Shown one piece after another: positions 9,345 through 18,718 of a stretch of DNA of 64,000 nucleotides. Below the pieces are notes generated by a model, which made no database searches, was not told the origin of the DNA, and was given only the letters and a program-made list of their open reading frames with translations. The position numbers were made by a program, and so were the translations under genes. Origin of the DNA: Bacteroidota bacterium (GTDB taxonomy: Bacteria; Bacteroidota; Bacteroidia; Chitinophagales; Chitinophagaceae); contig VGFK01000006.1 of assembly GCA_016868895.1 (NCBI GenBank), positions 19,021 through 83,020 on the forward strand. The letters run 5' to 3'. Numbering within the stretch: position 1 is the stretch's first letter; the number at the start of each line of letters is the position of its first letter.

Positions 9345-10445
9345 TTATACTGCAAACCTGAAATGCATGATATCGCCATCCTGCACGGTATAATCTTTGC
9401 CCTGTACAGCCATTTTACCGGCCTCCTTGCAGGCATGCTCAGACCCCAGTTGTATAAAATCATCGTAGCGGATGACTTCCGCGCGAATAAACCCCTTTTC
9501 AAAATCAGTATGAATTACCCCTGCAGCCTGAGGAGCCAGCATTCCCTTGGTGATCGTCCAGGCTCGAACTTCTTGAACACCAGCAGTAAAATAGGTAGCC
9601 AGGTTCAATAGCTTATACGTAGATCGGATCAGCCGCACGACACCACTTTCTTTTAATCCCAAATCTTCCAAAAACAGCTTTCGGTCTTCATAGTGCTCCA
9701 TTACGGCAATTTCACTCTCGATGGCAGCACTGACCAAGAGGATTTCAGCATGTTCATCTTTTACAGCATCGGTCACTGAGGCCGTATGTTTATTTCCGGT
9801 AACAACACTTTTCTCATCCACATTGCAAACATAAATAACCGGTTTTGCGGTGAGAAGGAACATATCATCGATGTGCTTTTGCCGTTCCTCAATGGTTACT
9901 GGTAAGGAGCGAACATTTTTGCCTTGCTCCAGATGCAGTTTAAGCTCTTTTAACAATTCAACTCCACGCTGGGTATCCCGGTCACCCGTCTTGGCCATCT
10001 TCTCGGTTCTACTCAGCTTCTTTTCAACACTCTCCAGGTCTTTGAGCTGGAGTTCAGTGTCAATGACTTCCTTATCGCGAATAGGATTCACTGAACCGTC
10101 TACGTGAATGACATTGTCATCTTCAAAGCACCTGAGCACATGGATGATCGCATCCGTATTCCGGATATTACCCAGGAATTGGTTGCCCAAACCTTCTCCC
10201 TTTGAGGCTCCTTTTACCAGTCCTGCGATATCCACGATCTCAACGGTGGTGGGTACCACTTTTTGAGGTTGAACTAATTTTTCAAGTTGTATCAACCGAT
10301 CATCGGGGACCGTTATCACGCCAACATTGGGTTCTATGGTACAAAATGGAAAATTCGCTGCCTGTGCTTTTGCATTGCTGAGCGCATTAAATAAGGTCGA
10401 TTTTCCTACATTTGGAAGACCAACAATTCCTGCCTGTAACGCCAT
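9345..10445 (-). CDS. ychF: Redox-regulated ATPase YchF (Obg-family)
   Basis: The 366-residue protein is a universally conserved Obg-related P-loop NTPase (YchF/OLA1) that binds ATP rather than GTP and associates with ribosomes and stress responses. Visible motifs are the Walker A loop GLPNVGKST (residues ~8-16), the G3 DIAGLVKGAS, and the altered G4 NVDE in place of NKxD, which explains ATP preference. The C-terminal TGS domain covers about residues 282-365 (FTAGVQEVRAWTITKG, ending DIMHFRF). It is monocistronic, with its own promoter at 10463-10470 and the bidirectional hairpin after its stop. Confidence 0.97.
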   Translation of the reverse strand: MALQAGIVGLPNVGKSTLFNALSNAKAQAANFPFCTIEPNVGVITVPDDRLIQLEKLVQPQKVVPTTVEIVDIAGLVKGASKGEGLGNQFLGNIRNTDAIIHVLRCFEDDNVIHVDGSVNPIRDKEVIDTELQLKDLESVEKKLSRTEKMAKTGDRDTQRGVELLKELKLHLEQGKNVRSLPVTIEERQKHIDDMFLLTAKPVIYVCNVDEKSVVTGNKHTASVTDAVKDEHAEILLVSAAIESEIAVMEHYEDRKLFLEDLGLKESGVVRLIRSTYKLLNLATYFTAGVQEVRAWTITKGMLAPQAAGVIHTDFEKGFIRAEVIRYDDFIQLGSEHACKEAGKMAVQGKDYTVQDGDIMHFRFAV

Positions 10446-10462
10446 TTCAAAATGTTGAGTGG

Positions 10463-10470
10463 CAAAGATA
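10463..10470 (-). promoter_or_regulatory. -7 box (TATCTTTG) for ychF
   Basis: On the minus strand TATCTTTG fits TAnnTTTG and lies 17 bases before the ychF ATG, predicting a short leader of about 12 bases. It overlaps the GTG-initiated N-terminal extension the ORF track gives the divergent neighbour, which favours the ATG at 10474 for that gene. Confidence 0.5.
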
Positions 10471-10473
10471 CAT

Positions 10474-11721
10474 ATGAGCTTACATTACATTTGGTTCTTT
10501 TTTTTCATCGTCGCTTTTGCAACTGCTTGCGTCCAGTGGGTAATGACAGGAGACAGTACCATTTTTAAGACCGTAACTGACGGAATTTTTAAATCCGCAT
10601 CAGACAGTGTCGATATTTCATTCAAGCTAATCGGAGTAATGACACTGTTCCTTGGATTCATGGGCATTGGCGAAAAGGCAGGTGCAATTCGATTTGTTTC
10701 CAGATGGGTCGAGCCGTTTTTTAGTCGACTCTTTCCGGAAGTTCCTCACCGACATCCCGCTTTTGGTCACATGATGATGAACTTCTCGGCCAATCTCTTG
10801 GGACTGGATAACGCAGCAACCCCTTTTGGGTTGAAAGCAATGGAAAGTCTTCAAAGCCTTAACCCCGATAAAGACCGTGCCAGTAATGCACAAATCATGT
10901 TTTTGGCTCTGCATGCATCCGGACTCACCCTAATTCCCATCAGCATCATTGCCATGCGAGCTGCCGTTATTCCTCCTGCCGCCAATCCGACCGACATCTT
11001 CATACCCTGTATGATCACTACGCTGGTGGCTACCCTGGCTGCATTGGTGATTGTTTCCCTGCGCCAAAAAATCAACTTGTTGCAACCCGTGGTTCTGACG
11101 TGGATCCTGTGCATCGCCGCAGGGGTAGGAGGACTCATTACTTTTCTTAAAACAAGCTTTGATCAAGAGGGAATAGCGACGTTTTCCACTGCACTGAGCA
11201 ATGGACTCATCTTGCTGATTTTTTTGGTTTTTTTGCTAGGAGGTTTTTACAAGAAAATCAATTTATTCGAGTCGTTTGTCGATGGAGCAAAAGGAGGTTT
11301 TGAGGTGGCGATAAAGATCATTCCTTATCTGGTTGCCATGCTGGTTGCCATTGGCGCTTTGCGCTCTTCAGGTGTATTTGATCACTTGGTCAGTGGCATG
11401 CAAGCCATTATTGCAGGGATAGGTTGGGACACTCAATTTGTTTCTGCACTGCCCACTGCGCTCATGAAACCGCTGAGCGGTAGTGGTGCCCGGGCCATGA
11501 TGATTGATACCATGAATACGTATGGAGCAGATTCGTTTGCAGGTCGACTCTCCGCTATTTTCCAGGGCACCAGCGATACTACCTTCTATGTTGTGGCTGT
11601 CTACTTTGGATCAGTGGGTGTTAAAAATACGCGGTATGCAATTCCCAGCATGCTGCTTGCAGATCTTGTGGGGATTTTAACTGCCATTTTAATGGCATAT
11701 CTTTTCTTTGGATCCATATGA
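10474..11721 (+). CDS. SpmA/SpmB-like nucleoside-recognition (Gate) domain membrane protein, fused
   Basis: The protein (about 415 residues from the ATG at 10474) contains two consecutive Gate/nucleoside-recognition domains corresponding to the SpmA-like (about 1-200; MNFSANLLGLDNAATPFGLKAM) and SpmB-like (about 225-415; PLSGSGARAMMIDTMNTYGADSFAGRLSAIFQGTSDTTFYV) proteins, which are separate genes in Firmicutes. Roughly ten membrane helices are predicted. The transported substrate is unknown despite the domain name. I chose ATG 10474 over the GTG at 10459 because it begins a clean membrane N-terminus (MSLHYIWFFFF) and leaves the ychF promoter free. folB overlaps its stop by 4 bases (ATGA). 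Confidence 0.88.
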   Translation: MSLHYIWFFFFIVAFATACVQWVMTGDSTIFKTVTDGIFKSASDSVDISFKLIGVMTLFLGFMGIGEKAGAIRFVSRWVEPFFSRLFPEVPHRHPAFGHMMMNFSANLLGLDNAATPFGLKAMESLQSLNPDKDRASNAQIMFLALHASGLTLIPISIIAMRAAVIPPAANPTDIFIPCMITTLVATLAALVIVSLRQKINLLQPVVLTWILCIAAGVGGLITFLKTSFDQEGIATFSTALSNGLILLIFLVFLLGGFYKKINLFESFVDGAKGGFEVAIKIIPYLVAMLVAIGALRSSGVFDHLVSGMQAIIAGIGWDTQFVSALPTALMKPLSGSGARAMMIDTMNTYGADSFAGRLSAIFQGTSDTTFYVVAVYFGSVGVKNTRYAIPSMLLADLVGILTAILMAYLFFGSI

Positions 11722-12071
11722 GAAAAATTTTATTGAACGACGTGCGCCTGTACGGATACCACGGTGTTCATGCATTGGAACGCATTATCGGAACTGAATT
11801 TCGAATCGCTCTTGTCTTAGAGCTTACGGAACAGCCCGTTCTGCATCTCAATGATTCAATAGATTATGAAAGGGTCTACGCATTGCTGCAAAAGGAGTTT
11901 TCCGTCACTGAACAGCTTTTAGAAGTTCTGTCTGATCGAATCATTGCCTCTTTGTTTTCGCAGTTCAAGCAATGCTGCTCAATAGAAATTACCATTGAAA
12001 AGCTGAATGCGCCGATCTCACATTTTAACGGGAAAGTAGGAGTGTGTACCCAGAAACAACGAGCAGAATGA
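11718..12071 (+). CDS. folB: Dihydroneopterin aldolase
   Basis: The 117-residue enzyme converts dihydroneopterin to 6-hydroxymethyl-dihydropterin and glycolaldehyde in folate synthesis. FolB hallmarks are RLYGYHGVHALERIIGTEFRI near the N-terminus (catalytic Glu of the family), SIDYERVYALLQKEFS in the middle and the ITIEKLNAPI stretch near the C-terminus that includes the catalytic Lys. Length fits the family. It is translationally coupled by 4-base overlaps to both the upstream Gate-domain protein and the downstream TPR protein. The other folate gene here, folP, lies 23 kb away. Confidence 0.92.
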   Translation: MRKILLNDVRLYGYHGVHALERIIGTEFRIALVLELTEQPVLHLNDSIDYERVYALLQKEFSVTEQLLEVLSDRIIASLFSQFKQCCSIEITIEKLNAPISHFNGKVGVCTQKQRAE

Positions 12072-12817
12072 AATGCCTATTGATGGTTGTTTTAGTTATG
12101 TTCAACTGGTTCTCTTTGATGGGACAATCCAGCGATTTGCTGGATGAGGCAAAATCATTGGAACGTCAATACAAAACACTCCAAGCTATTGCTGTCTACC
12201 AGCAATACCGGCAGTTGCATCCATCGGAAATGCAGTGTACCATTCGCATAGCAGAACTCTATGTCATGTATTCAGATGAAGTTCAAGCCACTTCAGAAAA
12301 AAAGATATGGCTGGATAGTGCCGCTCATGCGGTTCAATATGCATTCCAGCTGGATTCATTGCATGCCGATTGTTTTTATGCAAAAGCACTGGTTACCGGC
12401 AAACTCATTGATTATGTTTCCCTAAAAGAAAAAGCAGCGTCTACCAAATCCATCAAAGATGATGCCGATAAAGCACTGTTGATCGATCCCCAACACCTAA
12501 AAGCGGCTCATTTGTTGGGACGGTGGAACATGGAAGTATCTTCGCTCAACCCAGCCGCAAAAACGGCTATGAAACTGGTGTTTGGGGGATTACCCCCAGC
12601 ATCAATGGACGTGGCCATTGAAATTTTTCAGCGAGTACGTAAACGTTCACCCAGTTTTCTTGCCAATAACCTGGATTTGGCACTCGCACTGAAAAAAACC
12701 GGAAAACCTCGAGAGGCAATTGAGCTACTCGAATATCAACTGAAATTACCTACAAAAACAGCCGAAGACGTGTTGATAAAAAAGCAGTCTAAAGCATTAC
12801 TGGAATCTTTTCAATAA
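12068..12817 (+). CDS. Secreted tetratricopeptide-repeat-like protein, unknown function
   Basis: From the ATG at 12068 the product is about 249 residues with a signal peptide (MKCLLMVVLVMFNWFSLMGQ). That start makes an exact ATGA overlap with the folB stop and is preferred to the GTG at 12044. The mature part is alpha-helical with TPR-like periodicity (AVYQQYRQLHPSEMQCTIRIAELYV; LDLALALKKTGKPREAIELLEYQLKLP). It is probably periplasmic. Similar TPR proteins are widespread in Bacteroidota without known function. The M1 peptidase gene follows after 24 bases. Confidence 0.78.
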   Translation: MKCLLMVVLVMFNWFSLMGQSSDLLDEAKSLERQYKTLQAIAVYQQYRQLHPSEMQCTIRIAELYVMYSDEVQATSEKKIWLDSAAHAVQYAFQLDSLHADCFYAKALVTGKLIDYVSLKEKAASTKSIKDDADKALLIDPQHLKAAHLLGRWNMEVSSLNPAAKTAMKLVFGGLPPASMDVAIEIFQRVRKRSPSFLANNLDLALALKKTGKPREAIELLEYQLKLPTKTAEDVLIKKQSKALLESFQ

Positions 12818-12841
12818 ATTTAGATCATAAACAACCCAATC

Positions 12842-14812
12842 ATGAAAAAGCACCTGTTTCTGATTGTATTTGCTATAGTTTTATCATTTTCCACTGTGGG
12901 ACAATCATCCGTGTATGATTCACATGCACTTTTTCAACCCCTGTTTTACCCTCATTATGGAAACACCTATCGTTCAGGGAATGGTGAGCCTGGACCTGCT
13001 TACTGGCAAAACCGGGCAGATTATTCTATTTCTGCAACACTAAATGATGAAAAGAATAGCATTAATGCCTCTTTGCTATTGACCTATACGAACAATAGTC
13101 CCCATTCGCTCTCCTTTTTATGGTTTCAGCTCGACCAAAACCTGTTCAATCCTGAATCAAGAGGATTCGCTAAACTTCCAGTCGGTGGAAGGAGCCGATA
13201 CGGTGATGCGGCCAACTATTTTAAAGGGGGGTTCTCCATCACGGGCATCAAAATGGTGCAAACTGTTGGAGGAAACCCATCCGAAACTTCACTTGTACAC
13301 TCCATCACAGACACCCGCATGCGGGTTGAACTTCCAAAAGCAGTCCGTGCTTCTGGTGATAAAATCATGATTAAAATTGATTATGAATTTACAATACCCG
13401 ATTATGGCGCAGATCGCATGGGGATCTTGTACGATGAGGATGGGAAAATCTTCTCCATGGCACAATGGTATCCGCGCATCTGTGTTTTTGACGACCTTCA
13501 AGGATGGAATACATTGCCTTATTTAGGTGCCGGAGAGTTCTATTTGGAATATGGGAATTTTGAGGTATCCATTACAGCACCTTCCAGCCACATCGTGGTG
13601 GCATCCGGTGATTTACTCAACCCATCTGAAGTAATGACGGGTGAGCAACTGAAACGATATCAAAAAGCTTTTCAGTCAGACACAACAATTCTAATTCGCT
13701 CTAAACAAGAAGTCAAGCGAGCGGACTCTCGGCCTTCAAAAAAATTGTTGACCTGGAAATATAAACTTTCCAATGCGCGTGACTTTGCCTGGGCATCCTC
13801 CACTTCCTTCATCTGGGATGCCGCACGCATCAATTTGCCCAGTGGAAAAAAGGCAGTGGCTCAATCCGTTTATCCAAGCAGTGTGGATGGAAAGAAAGGC
13901 TGGGGGAGAAGTACGGAATACGTCAAAGCCAGTATTGAGCATTATTCAAATCAGTGGATGGAATATCCGTACCCGATAGCAACCAATGTGGCAAGCAACC
14001 TGGGCGGTATGGAATACCCCGGTATTGTTTTTTGCGGTGCAGAGGCCCAGCAAGAAGCACTATGGGGAGTAACCGATCACGAATTGGGACATACATGGTT
14101 CCCCATGATTGTAGGCAGTAATGAACGCAAGTTTGGCTGGATGGATGAAGGATTCAATACGTTCATTAATGAAATTTCTACCCGTTCGTTTAACAAAGGT
14201 GAATATGCCACCCCTGTGGAAAACGTCCACGACATGGTCAAATATTTATTTGATGATAGTTCTGAAACATTGATGAAAATTCCGGATGCATTGAAGGAAT
14301 ATAACATTGGGCTAATGCTATACTATAAACCGGGTTATGCCCTACGCCTGCTGCGGGACGAAATTGTAGGGGAGAGGAGATTTGATTCTGCTTTTAAAAA
14401 GTATATCCGCGATTGGGCGTATAAGCACCCTACTCCCTGGGACTTTTTCAGGAGCATGGAAAATGGGTTGGGGGAGGATCTGAGCTGGTACTGGAAAGGG
14501 ATGTTCATTGAAAATTGGAGATTGGATCAAGGGGTTGGGAAAGTGGAGTATATCGAAGGTGATAGCAGCCGGGGAGCAGTAATAGAGGTTCACAATTTAG
14601 AAAGACTGGCCATGCCGGTCGTATTGGAATACGAGTCGGATAAAGGCGAAAAAGGGAGAATCCGCCTACCCGTCGAAATTTGGCAAAATCAGCAGACCCA
14701 TCGGGTTAGACTGCCCATTACATCGAAATTGAAACGGTTGGTCATCGATCCCGATAAAGTATTTCCCGATTACAACAGCAAAAACAACGAATGGATGGGG
14801 GATACCCAATAA
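12842..14812 (+). CDS. Secreted M1-family zinc metallopeptidase
   Basis: The 656-residue protein has a signal peptide (ending near VGQS, residue ~20) and a peptidase M1 (gluzincin aminopeptidase) fold. The zinc site is HELGH at about residues 413-417 with the third ligand in WMDEGFNTF about 20 residues on, and the GAMEN-like exopeptidase loop appears as [10 protein letters not shown]. The N-terminal beta-domain (about 40-300) includes [20 protein letters not shown], as in related Bacteroidota M1 enzymes. It is likely periplasmic or outer-membrane associated and trims peptides. The GGMEY variant of the loop is common in this branch. Confidence 0.93.
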   Translation: MKKHLFLIVFAIVLSFSTVGQSSVYDSHALFQPLFYPHYGNTYRSGNGEPGPAYWQNRADYSISATLNDEKNSINASLLLTYTNNSPHSLSFLWFQLDQNLFNPESRGFAKLPVGGRSRYGDAANYFKGGFSITGIKMVQTVGGNPSETSLVHSITDTRMRVELPKAVRASGDKIMIKIDYEFTIPDYGADRMGILYDEDGKIFSMAQWYPRICVFDDLQGWNTLPYLGAGEFYLEYGNFEVSITAPSSHIVVASGDLLNPSEVMTGEQLKRYQKAFQSDTTILIRSKQEVKRADSRPSKKLLTWKYKLSNARDFAWASSTSFIWDAARINLPSGKKAVAQSVYPSSVDGKKGWGRSTEYVKASIEHYSNQWMEYPYPIATNVASNLGGMEYPGIVFCGAEAQQEALWGVTDHELGHTWFPMIVGSNERKFGWMDEGFNTFINEISTRSFNKGEYATPVENVHDMVKYLFDDSSETLMKIPDALKEYNIGLMLYYKPGYALRLLRDEIVGERRFDSAFKKYIRDWAYKHPTPWDFFRSMENGLGEDLSWYWKGMFIENWRLDQGVGKVEYIEGDSSRGAVIEVHNLERLAMPVVLEYESDKGEKGRIRLPVEIWQNQQTHRVRLPITSKLKRLVIDPDKVFPDYNSKNNEWMGDTQ

Positions 14813-14820
14813 GTCAATAT

Positions 14821-14853
14821 TTTGTCATTTTCGATATTTTTCCCCTAATTTTG
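14821..14853 (+). promoter_or_regulatory. Promoter of rpmI-rplT (TTTG-N21-TAATTTTG)
   Basis: TTTG at 14821-14824 and TAATTTTG at 14846-14853 match the Bacteroidota -33/-7 elements with a 21-base spacer. Transcription would begin near 14858, giving a leader of roughly 90 bases before rpmI. Confidence 0.65.
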
Positions 14854-14857
14854 CACT

Positions 14858-14916
14858 CCCTGACCAGATCAGGGGTATTCCCAAACGGTTCCACAAGCGC
14901 TTTGTCTGTTCAAAGC
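14858..14916 (+). promoter_or_regulatory. Structured 5' leader of rpmI-rplT (candidate ribosomal-protein leader)
   Basis: Two perfect hairpins lie between the predicted start site and rpmI: CCCTGA-CCAGA-TCAGGG (14858-14874) and GCTTTG-TCTGTT-CAAAGC (14899-14916). L20 represses its own operon through leader RNA in several bacteria, so an autoregulatory role is plausible, but I cannot match it to a described L20 leader by eye. Confidence 0.4.
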
Positions 14917-14946
14917 CACCAGCAGGGGTAACGCAAAAAAGAATGT

Positions 14947-15144
14947 ATGCCTAAGGTAAAAACGCATTCCAGGGCTAAAAAGACGTTTAAAGTCACCGGC
15001 TCCGGCAGAATCACCTTCAGAAAGCCCACCAGGGGCCACTTGCTTACTAAAAAGTCCACCAAACGCAAACGAGCGCTCCGCATCACCGGACAAGTTGGTC
15101 AGGCGAACCTTGATTTCGTGAAGCGGTTATTGCGACTGAAATAA
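14947..15144 (+). CDS. rpmI: 50S ribosomal protein L35
   Basis: The 65-residue, very basic protein matches bL35 throughout: MPKVKTHSRAKKTFKVTGSG at the N-terminus, RGHLLTKKSTKRKRALR in the middle, and a short C-terminal helix. It is part of the large ribosomal subunit. rplT follows 35 bases downstream. In most bacteria infC precedes rpmI; here the upstream neighbour is a peptidase gene, and rpmI has its own promoter and leader. Confidence 0.97.
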   Translation: MPKVKTHSRAKKTFKVTGSGRITFRKPTRGHLLTKKSTKRKRALRITGQVGQANLDFVKRLLRLK

Positions 15145-15179
15145 GCACGATTATTCTCACACTTTAAACTCATTATCAT

Positions 15180-15527
15180 ATGCCACGTTCAAAAAATGCC
15201 GTTGCATCAAGGGCACGCCGTAAACGAATTCTCAAACAAGCAAAAGGATTCTATGGCAAACGCAAAAATGTCTATACAGTAGCCAAGAACGTCCTGGAAA
15301 AAGGACTTACCTACAGCTATGTAGGTCGCAAATTGAAAAAACGCGATTACCGCAGTTTGTGGATCGTGAGGATCAATGCCGCCGTTCGTGAAGAAGGACT
15401 CACGTATTCAGAATTCATTAGTAAATTGAAGACCAAAGGGATCGAATTGGACAGAAAAGTGCTTGCAGATATGGCCATGAACAACCCTGAAAGCTTCAAG
15501 CAATTGGTGAACACTGTTAAGGGATAG
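15180..15527 (+). CDS. rplT: 50S ribosomal protein L20
   Basis: The 115-residue protein is bL20, an early assembly protein of the large subunit that binds 23S rRNA and, in several species, its own mRNA. It shows the family sequence from [32 protein letters not shown] through [26 protein letters not shown]. Length is normal. It is co-transcribed with rpmI, and speA starts 7 bases after its stop, so arginine decarboxylase may be read through from the ribosomal promoter. Confidence 0.98.
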   Translation: MPRSKNAVASRARRKRILKQAKGFYGKRKNVYTVAKNVLEKGLTYSYVGRKLKKRDYRSLWIVRINAAVREEGLTYSEFISKLKTKGIELDRKVLADMAMNNPESFKQLVNTVKG

Positions 15528-15534
15528 GCATCGG

Positions 15535-16935
15535 ATGAGCAATACCTATACGGATCTGGTCAAGCAGACCTTTTATTTTCCACAAGAAGGCTTTGAAACC
15601 AAAGACGGTAACCTTCAGTTCAATGGAGTTGACCTCAAAGCAATCATCGAAAAATACGGTACACCGCTCAAGCTGACCTATCTTCCCAAGATTGGCACCC
15701 AAATAAAAAAAGCAAAATCCCTTTTTCAACAAGCATTCAAAAAGCACAAGTACGAAGGGAAGTATTACTACTGCTACTGTACCAAAAGTTCTCATTTTTC
15801 CTTTGTGGTAGAGGAGGCATTGCAACACGACATACATCTTGAAACTTCGTTTGCCTACGACATTGAGATCATTAATAATCTCTATAAACGTAGAAAAATC
15901 AGCAAGGATACGTTCATCATTTGCAACGGATTCAAACAAAAAGGATACACTTCTCGCATTGCTCGTCTCATCAATACAGGCTTCAAGAACGTGATTCCCG
16001 TGTTGGATAACAAAGAGGAACTGGAACGCTACAAGCGGACAGTAAAGGAGCCATTTAAATTGGGTATTCGAGTGGCAGCAGAGGAAGAACCCAGCTTTCC
16101 TTTCTATACGTCACGATTAGGAATTCGGGCAAAAGATATCCTCGAGTTTTATGTAGACCAAATTGAAGGGTACGAAGAAAAATTTCATCTCAAAATGCTG
16201 CATATTTTTCTAAACAAGGGTATCAAAGATGATATTTACTACTGGAGTGAGCTCAATAAAGTCATCAACCTCTATTGCCAATTAAAGAAAATTTGTCCCG
16301 AGTTGGATTCCATCAACATCGGTGGAGGCTTTCCCATTAAACACTCACTGGGTTTCGAGTACGATTATGCATTCATAATCAATGAAATCGTTTCGGTAAT
16401 TAAAAAAGCGTGTAAAAAGGCAAGAGTCCCCATGCCCAATATTTTCACCGAATTTGGAAGCTTTACTGTAGGGGAGAGCATGGCGCATGTATATTCTGTT
16501 CTTGCTGAAAAAATTCAGAACGATAGAGAAATCTGGTACATGATCGATTCTTCGTTCATTACCACCCTTCCCGATACATGGGGGATTGGTGAAAAATTTC
16601 TCCTCTTGCCAATAAATAAGTGGGACAATGAATACCAGCGTGTAGTGCTGGGGGGACTGACCTGCGACAGCCATGATTATTACGACTCCGAGGAGCATGT
16701 CAATGAAGTCTTTTTACCCAAAACCAATGGATCGAATAAAGAACCCCTATACCTTGGATTCTTTCATACAGGTGCTTACCAGGACCAAATCAGCGGGTAT
16801 GGAGGCATCAAGCATTGCATGATTCCTTCCCCCAAGCACATCATCATTGGGTACGATAAGAATGGAAAGCTGCAGGACTGGGTACATGCCAAGGAACAAT
16901 CTGCTCAGAGCATGCTCAAGATTCTTGGATATTGA
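15535..16935 (+). CDS. speA: Arginine decarboxylase (Bacteroidota short type)
   Basis: The 466-residue protein is a fold-III PLP decarboxylase of the Orn/DAP/Arg group; Bacteroidota members of this length are annotated as arginine decarboxylase, making agmatine for polyamine synthesis. The PLP-Lys region appears as YCYCTKSSHFSFVVEEAL (residues ~80-97), the phosphate-binding loop as INIGGGFPIKH (about 260-270) and a C-terminal sheet domain follows, with the conserved GLTCDSHDYY. It is shorter than the ~630-residue enterobacterial SpeA. Substrate preference rests on family, so other basic amino acids are possible. It runs just behind rplT and converges on a secreted hypothetical with a 3-base gap. 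Confidence 0.85.
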   Translation: MSNTYTDLVKQTFYFPQEGFETKDGNLQFNGVDLKAIIEKYGTPLKLTYLPKIGTQIKKAKSLFQQAFKKHKYEGKYYYCYCTKSSHFSFVVEEALQHDIHLETSFAYDIEIINNLYKRRKISKDTFIICNGFKQKGYTSRIARLINTGFKNVIPVLDNKEELERYKRTVKEPFKLGIRVAAEEEPSFPFYTSRLGIRAKDILEFYVDQIEGYEEKFHLKMLHIFLNKGIKDDIYYWSELNKVINLYCQLKKICPELDSINIGGGFPIKHSLGFEYDYAFIINEIVSVIKKACKKARVPMPNIFTEFGSFTVGESMAHVYSVLAEKIQNDREIWYMIDSSFITTLPDTWGIGEKFLLLPINKWDNEYQRVVLGGLTCDSHDYYDSEEHVNEVFLPKTNGSNKEPLYLGFFHTGAYQDQISGYGGIKHCMIPSPKHIIIGYDKNGKLQDWVHAKEQSAQSMLKILGY

Positions 16936-16938
16936 TTC

Positions 16939-18225
16939 CTACTTTACTTTCAGTTTATAGTTTTTGTTGACCTTTGGATTGTTGAAATATTCATCGGCAT
17001 CCTGCTGGCTGTAACGGGGATCGAATTCTACTAGCGGTAAATCAACCAATTGCAATTGTGCCTGTTTTAGTTCATCTCGCAACTTCCTGGTCTTATTGAG
17101 AATGTCCGGATCGCGGTCACCTATGATCATATTTTCCGTAAGCATGTAATCCAAGCGCTTGATGGTGCCCCTGACCTGCGAAGCGGTGTTTTGCTCTTGT
17201 ACTTTATTTGGGGATACGGCTTCTTTCACCGGCACGAGTGTCAATCCTACAGAAGGCAAAACCTTTCCCATATTTTTGGCAGAATTGCTTTCTCCGGCAG
17301 TGGAAAGAATTGTCCCCACCATAGCAGTCGATGAACCGGTAATATCAAAACCTGTTCGCGTTGATTTATTGGTCTTGATATTTTTACTCACTACGTAAAA
17401 CGTTAGTTTAAGGTTGGTTATATACTTTCGGATTTCGGTGACGACTTGCTGATGTTCCAAATTCTTTTGTGGGTAATTGATTCCTGTTCTGATGGAAATC
17501 CGAATGGTAGCGGTATCGGCATTCCTGAATTGGTCGGTTCCAATGAACTGCAATACCAATAGTCGTTGGCGAGCAGTATCGTTATCCCGGATAAAATCGT
17601 AGGGGATCATCCACCGAAATTCCTGATCACATTTGCTCACGTTTTGAAAATTGCTGATGGGCAGATTGGAATTGATGGTGATCTGCTCAATAGGAAAACT
17701 GCCTTCTTCACACAGAATTCGAAAACGAAGCGAATCTCCCTCTTCCAATTGAATGTTGGACCCAATGGTGGGCTTTAGTTTGGAAACCACAACCTCCGTG
17801 CTGTAGAAAAGAATGGTGAAATGGCTTTCAACGCGATCAGTTGCATCCCGCAAATTCTGTACTCCAATTTCAACCCGGTAGGGAACATCGTATTTTAATT
17901 TTCCACTTTTGAAGTAGTTTTTATCGGCCTTGAAGTAGAGTAGTCCAGTCGTTTTATCGATCCGAACCCCAATAGGAGCATTTTTAAGGTACCAGAAATA
18001 CTGGTGGGTAAGCCGATTGATTTCCAGGTCATACTCCAAAGTGGAATCTACCTGCAGCGTAAAATAGGGATTCAGGTTGATGATGCGGAGCAGCGAATCG
18101 GGGTCTTTTACGGGTACTGGGAGGATTGAAACCGAATCTTTTTGCACAAGCAGGGTGTCTACCTGGCCCTTTGTAGTAAGAATGAAAAAGGATAGAAGAA
18201 GTGCAAAACCAAACGCCTTATTCAA
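16939..18225 (-). CDS. Secreted protein of unknown function with Ig/cadherin-like region
   Basis: The 428-residue protein begins with a signal peptide (FALLLSFFILTTKGQ). About residues 40-270 look like beta-sandwich modules: IGVRIDKTTGLLYFKADKNYFKSGKLKYDVPYRVEIGVQN resembles putative-Ig/cadherin-like motifs. The rest includes a Gly/Ser/Thr stretch (FDITGSSTAMVGTILSTAGESN) that could be a membrane or packing segment, then a helical region and a basic tail ending KVNKNYKLKVK. I recognise no named family. Its stop lies 3 bases from the speA stop on the other strand, and it is divergent from the bacilliredoxin gene. Confidence 0.75.
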   Translation of the reverse strand: MNKAFGFALLLSFFILTTKGQVDTLLVQKDSVSILPVPVKDPDSLLRIINLNPYFTLQVDSTLEYDLEINRLTHQYFWYLKNAPIGVRIDKTTGLLYFKADKNYFKSGKLKYDVPYRVEIGVQNLRDATDRVESHFTILFYSTEVVVSKLKPTIGSNIQLEEGDSLRFRILCEEGSFPIEQITINSNLPISNFQNVSKCDQEFRWMIPYDFIRDNDTARQRLLVLQFIGTDQFRNADTATIRISIRTGINYPQKNLEHQQVVTEIRKYITNLKLTFYVVSKNIKTNKSTRTGFDITGSSTAMVGTILSTAGESNSAKNMGKVLPSVGLTLVPVKEAVSPNKVQEQNTASQVRGTIKRLDYMLTENMIIGDRDPDILNKTRKLRDELKQAQLQLVDLPLVEFDPRYSQQDADEYFNNPKVNKNYKLKVK

Positions 18226-18252
18226 AGGAAAGGAAGTTTAAGGCGAATTTAC

Positions 18253-18280
18253 TTGAAAACGTTTCAAAATTGTAATTTTG
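18253..18280 (+). promoter_or_regulatory. Promoter of the bacilliredoxin-lgt-yajQ operon (TTG-N17-TAATTTTG)
   Basis: TTG at 18253-18255 and TAATTTTG at 18273-18280 fit the Bacteroidota -33/-7 pattern and lie 17 bases before the ATG of the bacilliredoxin gene, predicting a leader of about a dozen bases. Confidence 0.6.
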
Positions 18281-18297
18281 CATAAAATCTTAACATT

Positions 18298-18714
18298 ATG
18301 TATCCAGCACAAATTGTGATTCCCATGAAGGAGGAATTGACTGAAAATGGTTTTGAGGAATTGTTGACGCCGGTAGAAGTGGATACCACCCTTGCAAAAA
18401 AAGGTACAACTCTTGTTGTGATCAACTCAGTGTGTGGATGTTCTGCAGGAAGTGCTCGTCCAGGCGTGTTGATGTCCGTTAACAATTCACAAAAACGCCC
18501 CGACCACTTAACGACAACATTCGCAGGTTTTGATGTGGACGCCGTAAAACGCTTGAGAGAACACCTGCTCCCATATCCACCTTCTTCTCCGGCGGTTGCT
18601 CTTTTTAAAGACGGACAACTGGTCCACATGATTGAGCGGCATCAAATCGAAGGACGACCCGCCCAATTGATCGCACAAAATTTGATAGCGGCCTACGAAG
18701 AGTATTGTAACTGA
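18298..18714 (+). CDS. BrxA/BrxB family bacilliredoxin
   Basis: The 138-residue thioredoxin-fold protein belongs to the BrxA/BrxB (YphP/YqiW, DUF1094) family, which removes bacillithiol from protein thiols in Firmicutes. The active-site motif is CGC, seen in NSVCGCSAGSARPGV at residues ~46-60, and the family's AGFDVDAVKRLREHL and LFKDGQLVHMIERHQIEG follow. Length is typical. Whether this organism makes bacillithiol cannot be told from the window, so the partner thiol is open. lgt begins 4 bases after the stop, and yajQ 6 bases after that, so the three look like one operon. Confidence 0.92.
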   Translation: MYPAQIVIPMKEELTENGFEELLTPVEVDTTLAKKGTTLVVINSVCGCSAGSARPGVLMSVNNSQKRPDHLTTTFAGFDVDAVKRLREHLLPYPPSSPAVALFKDGQLVHMIERHQIEGRPAQLIAQNLIAAYEEYCN

Positions 18715-18718
18715 TTGC

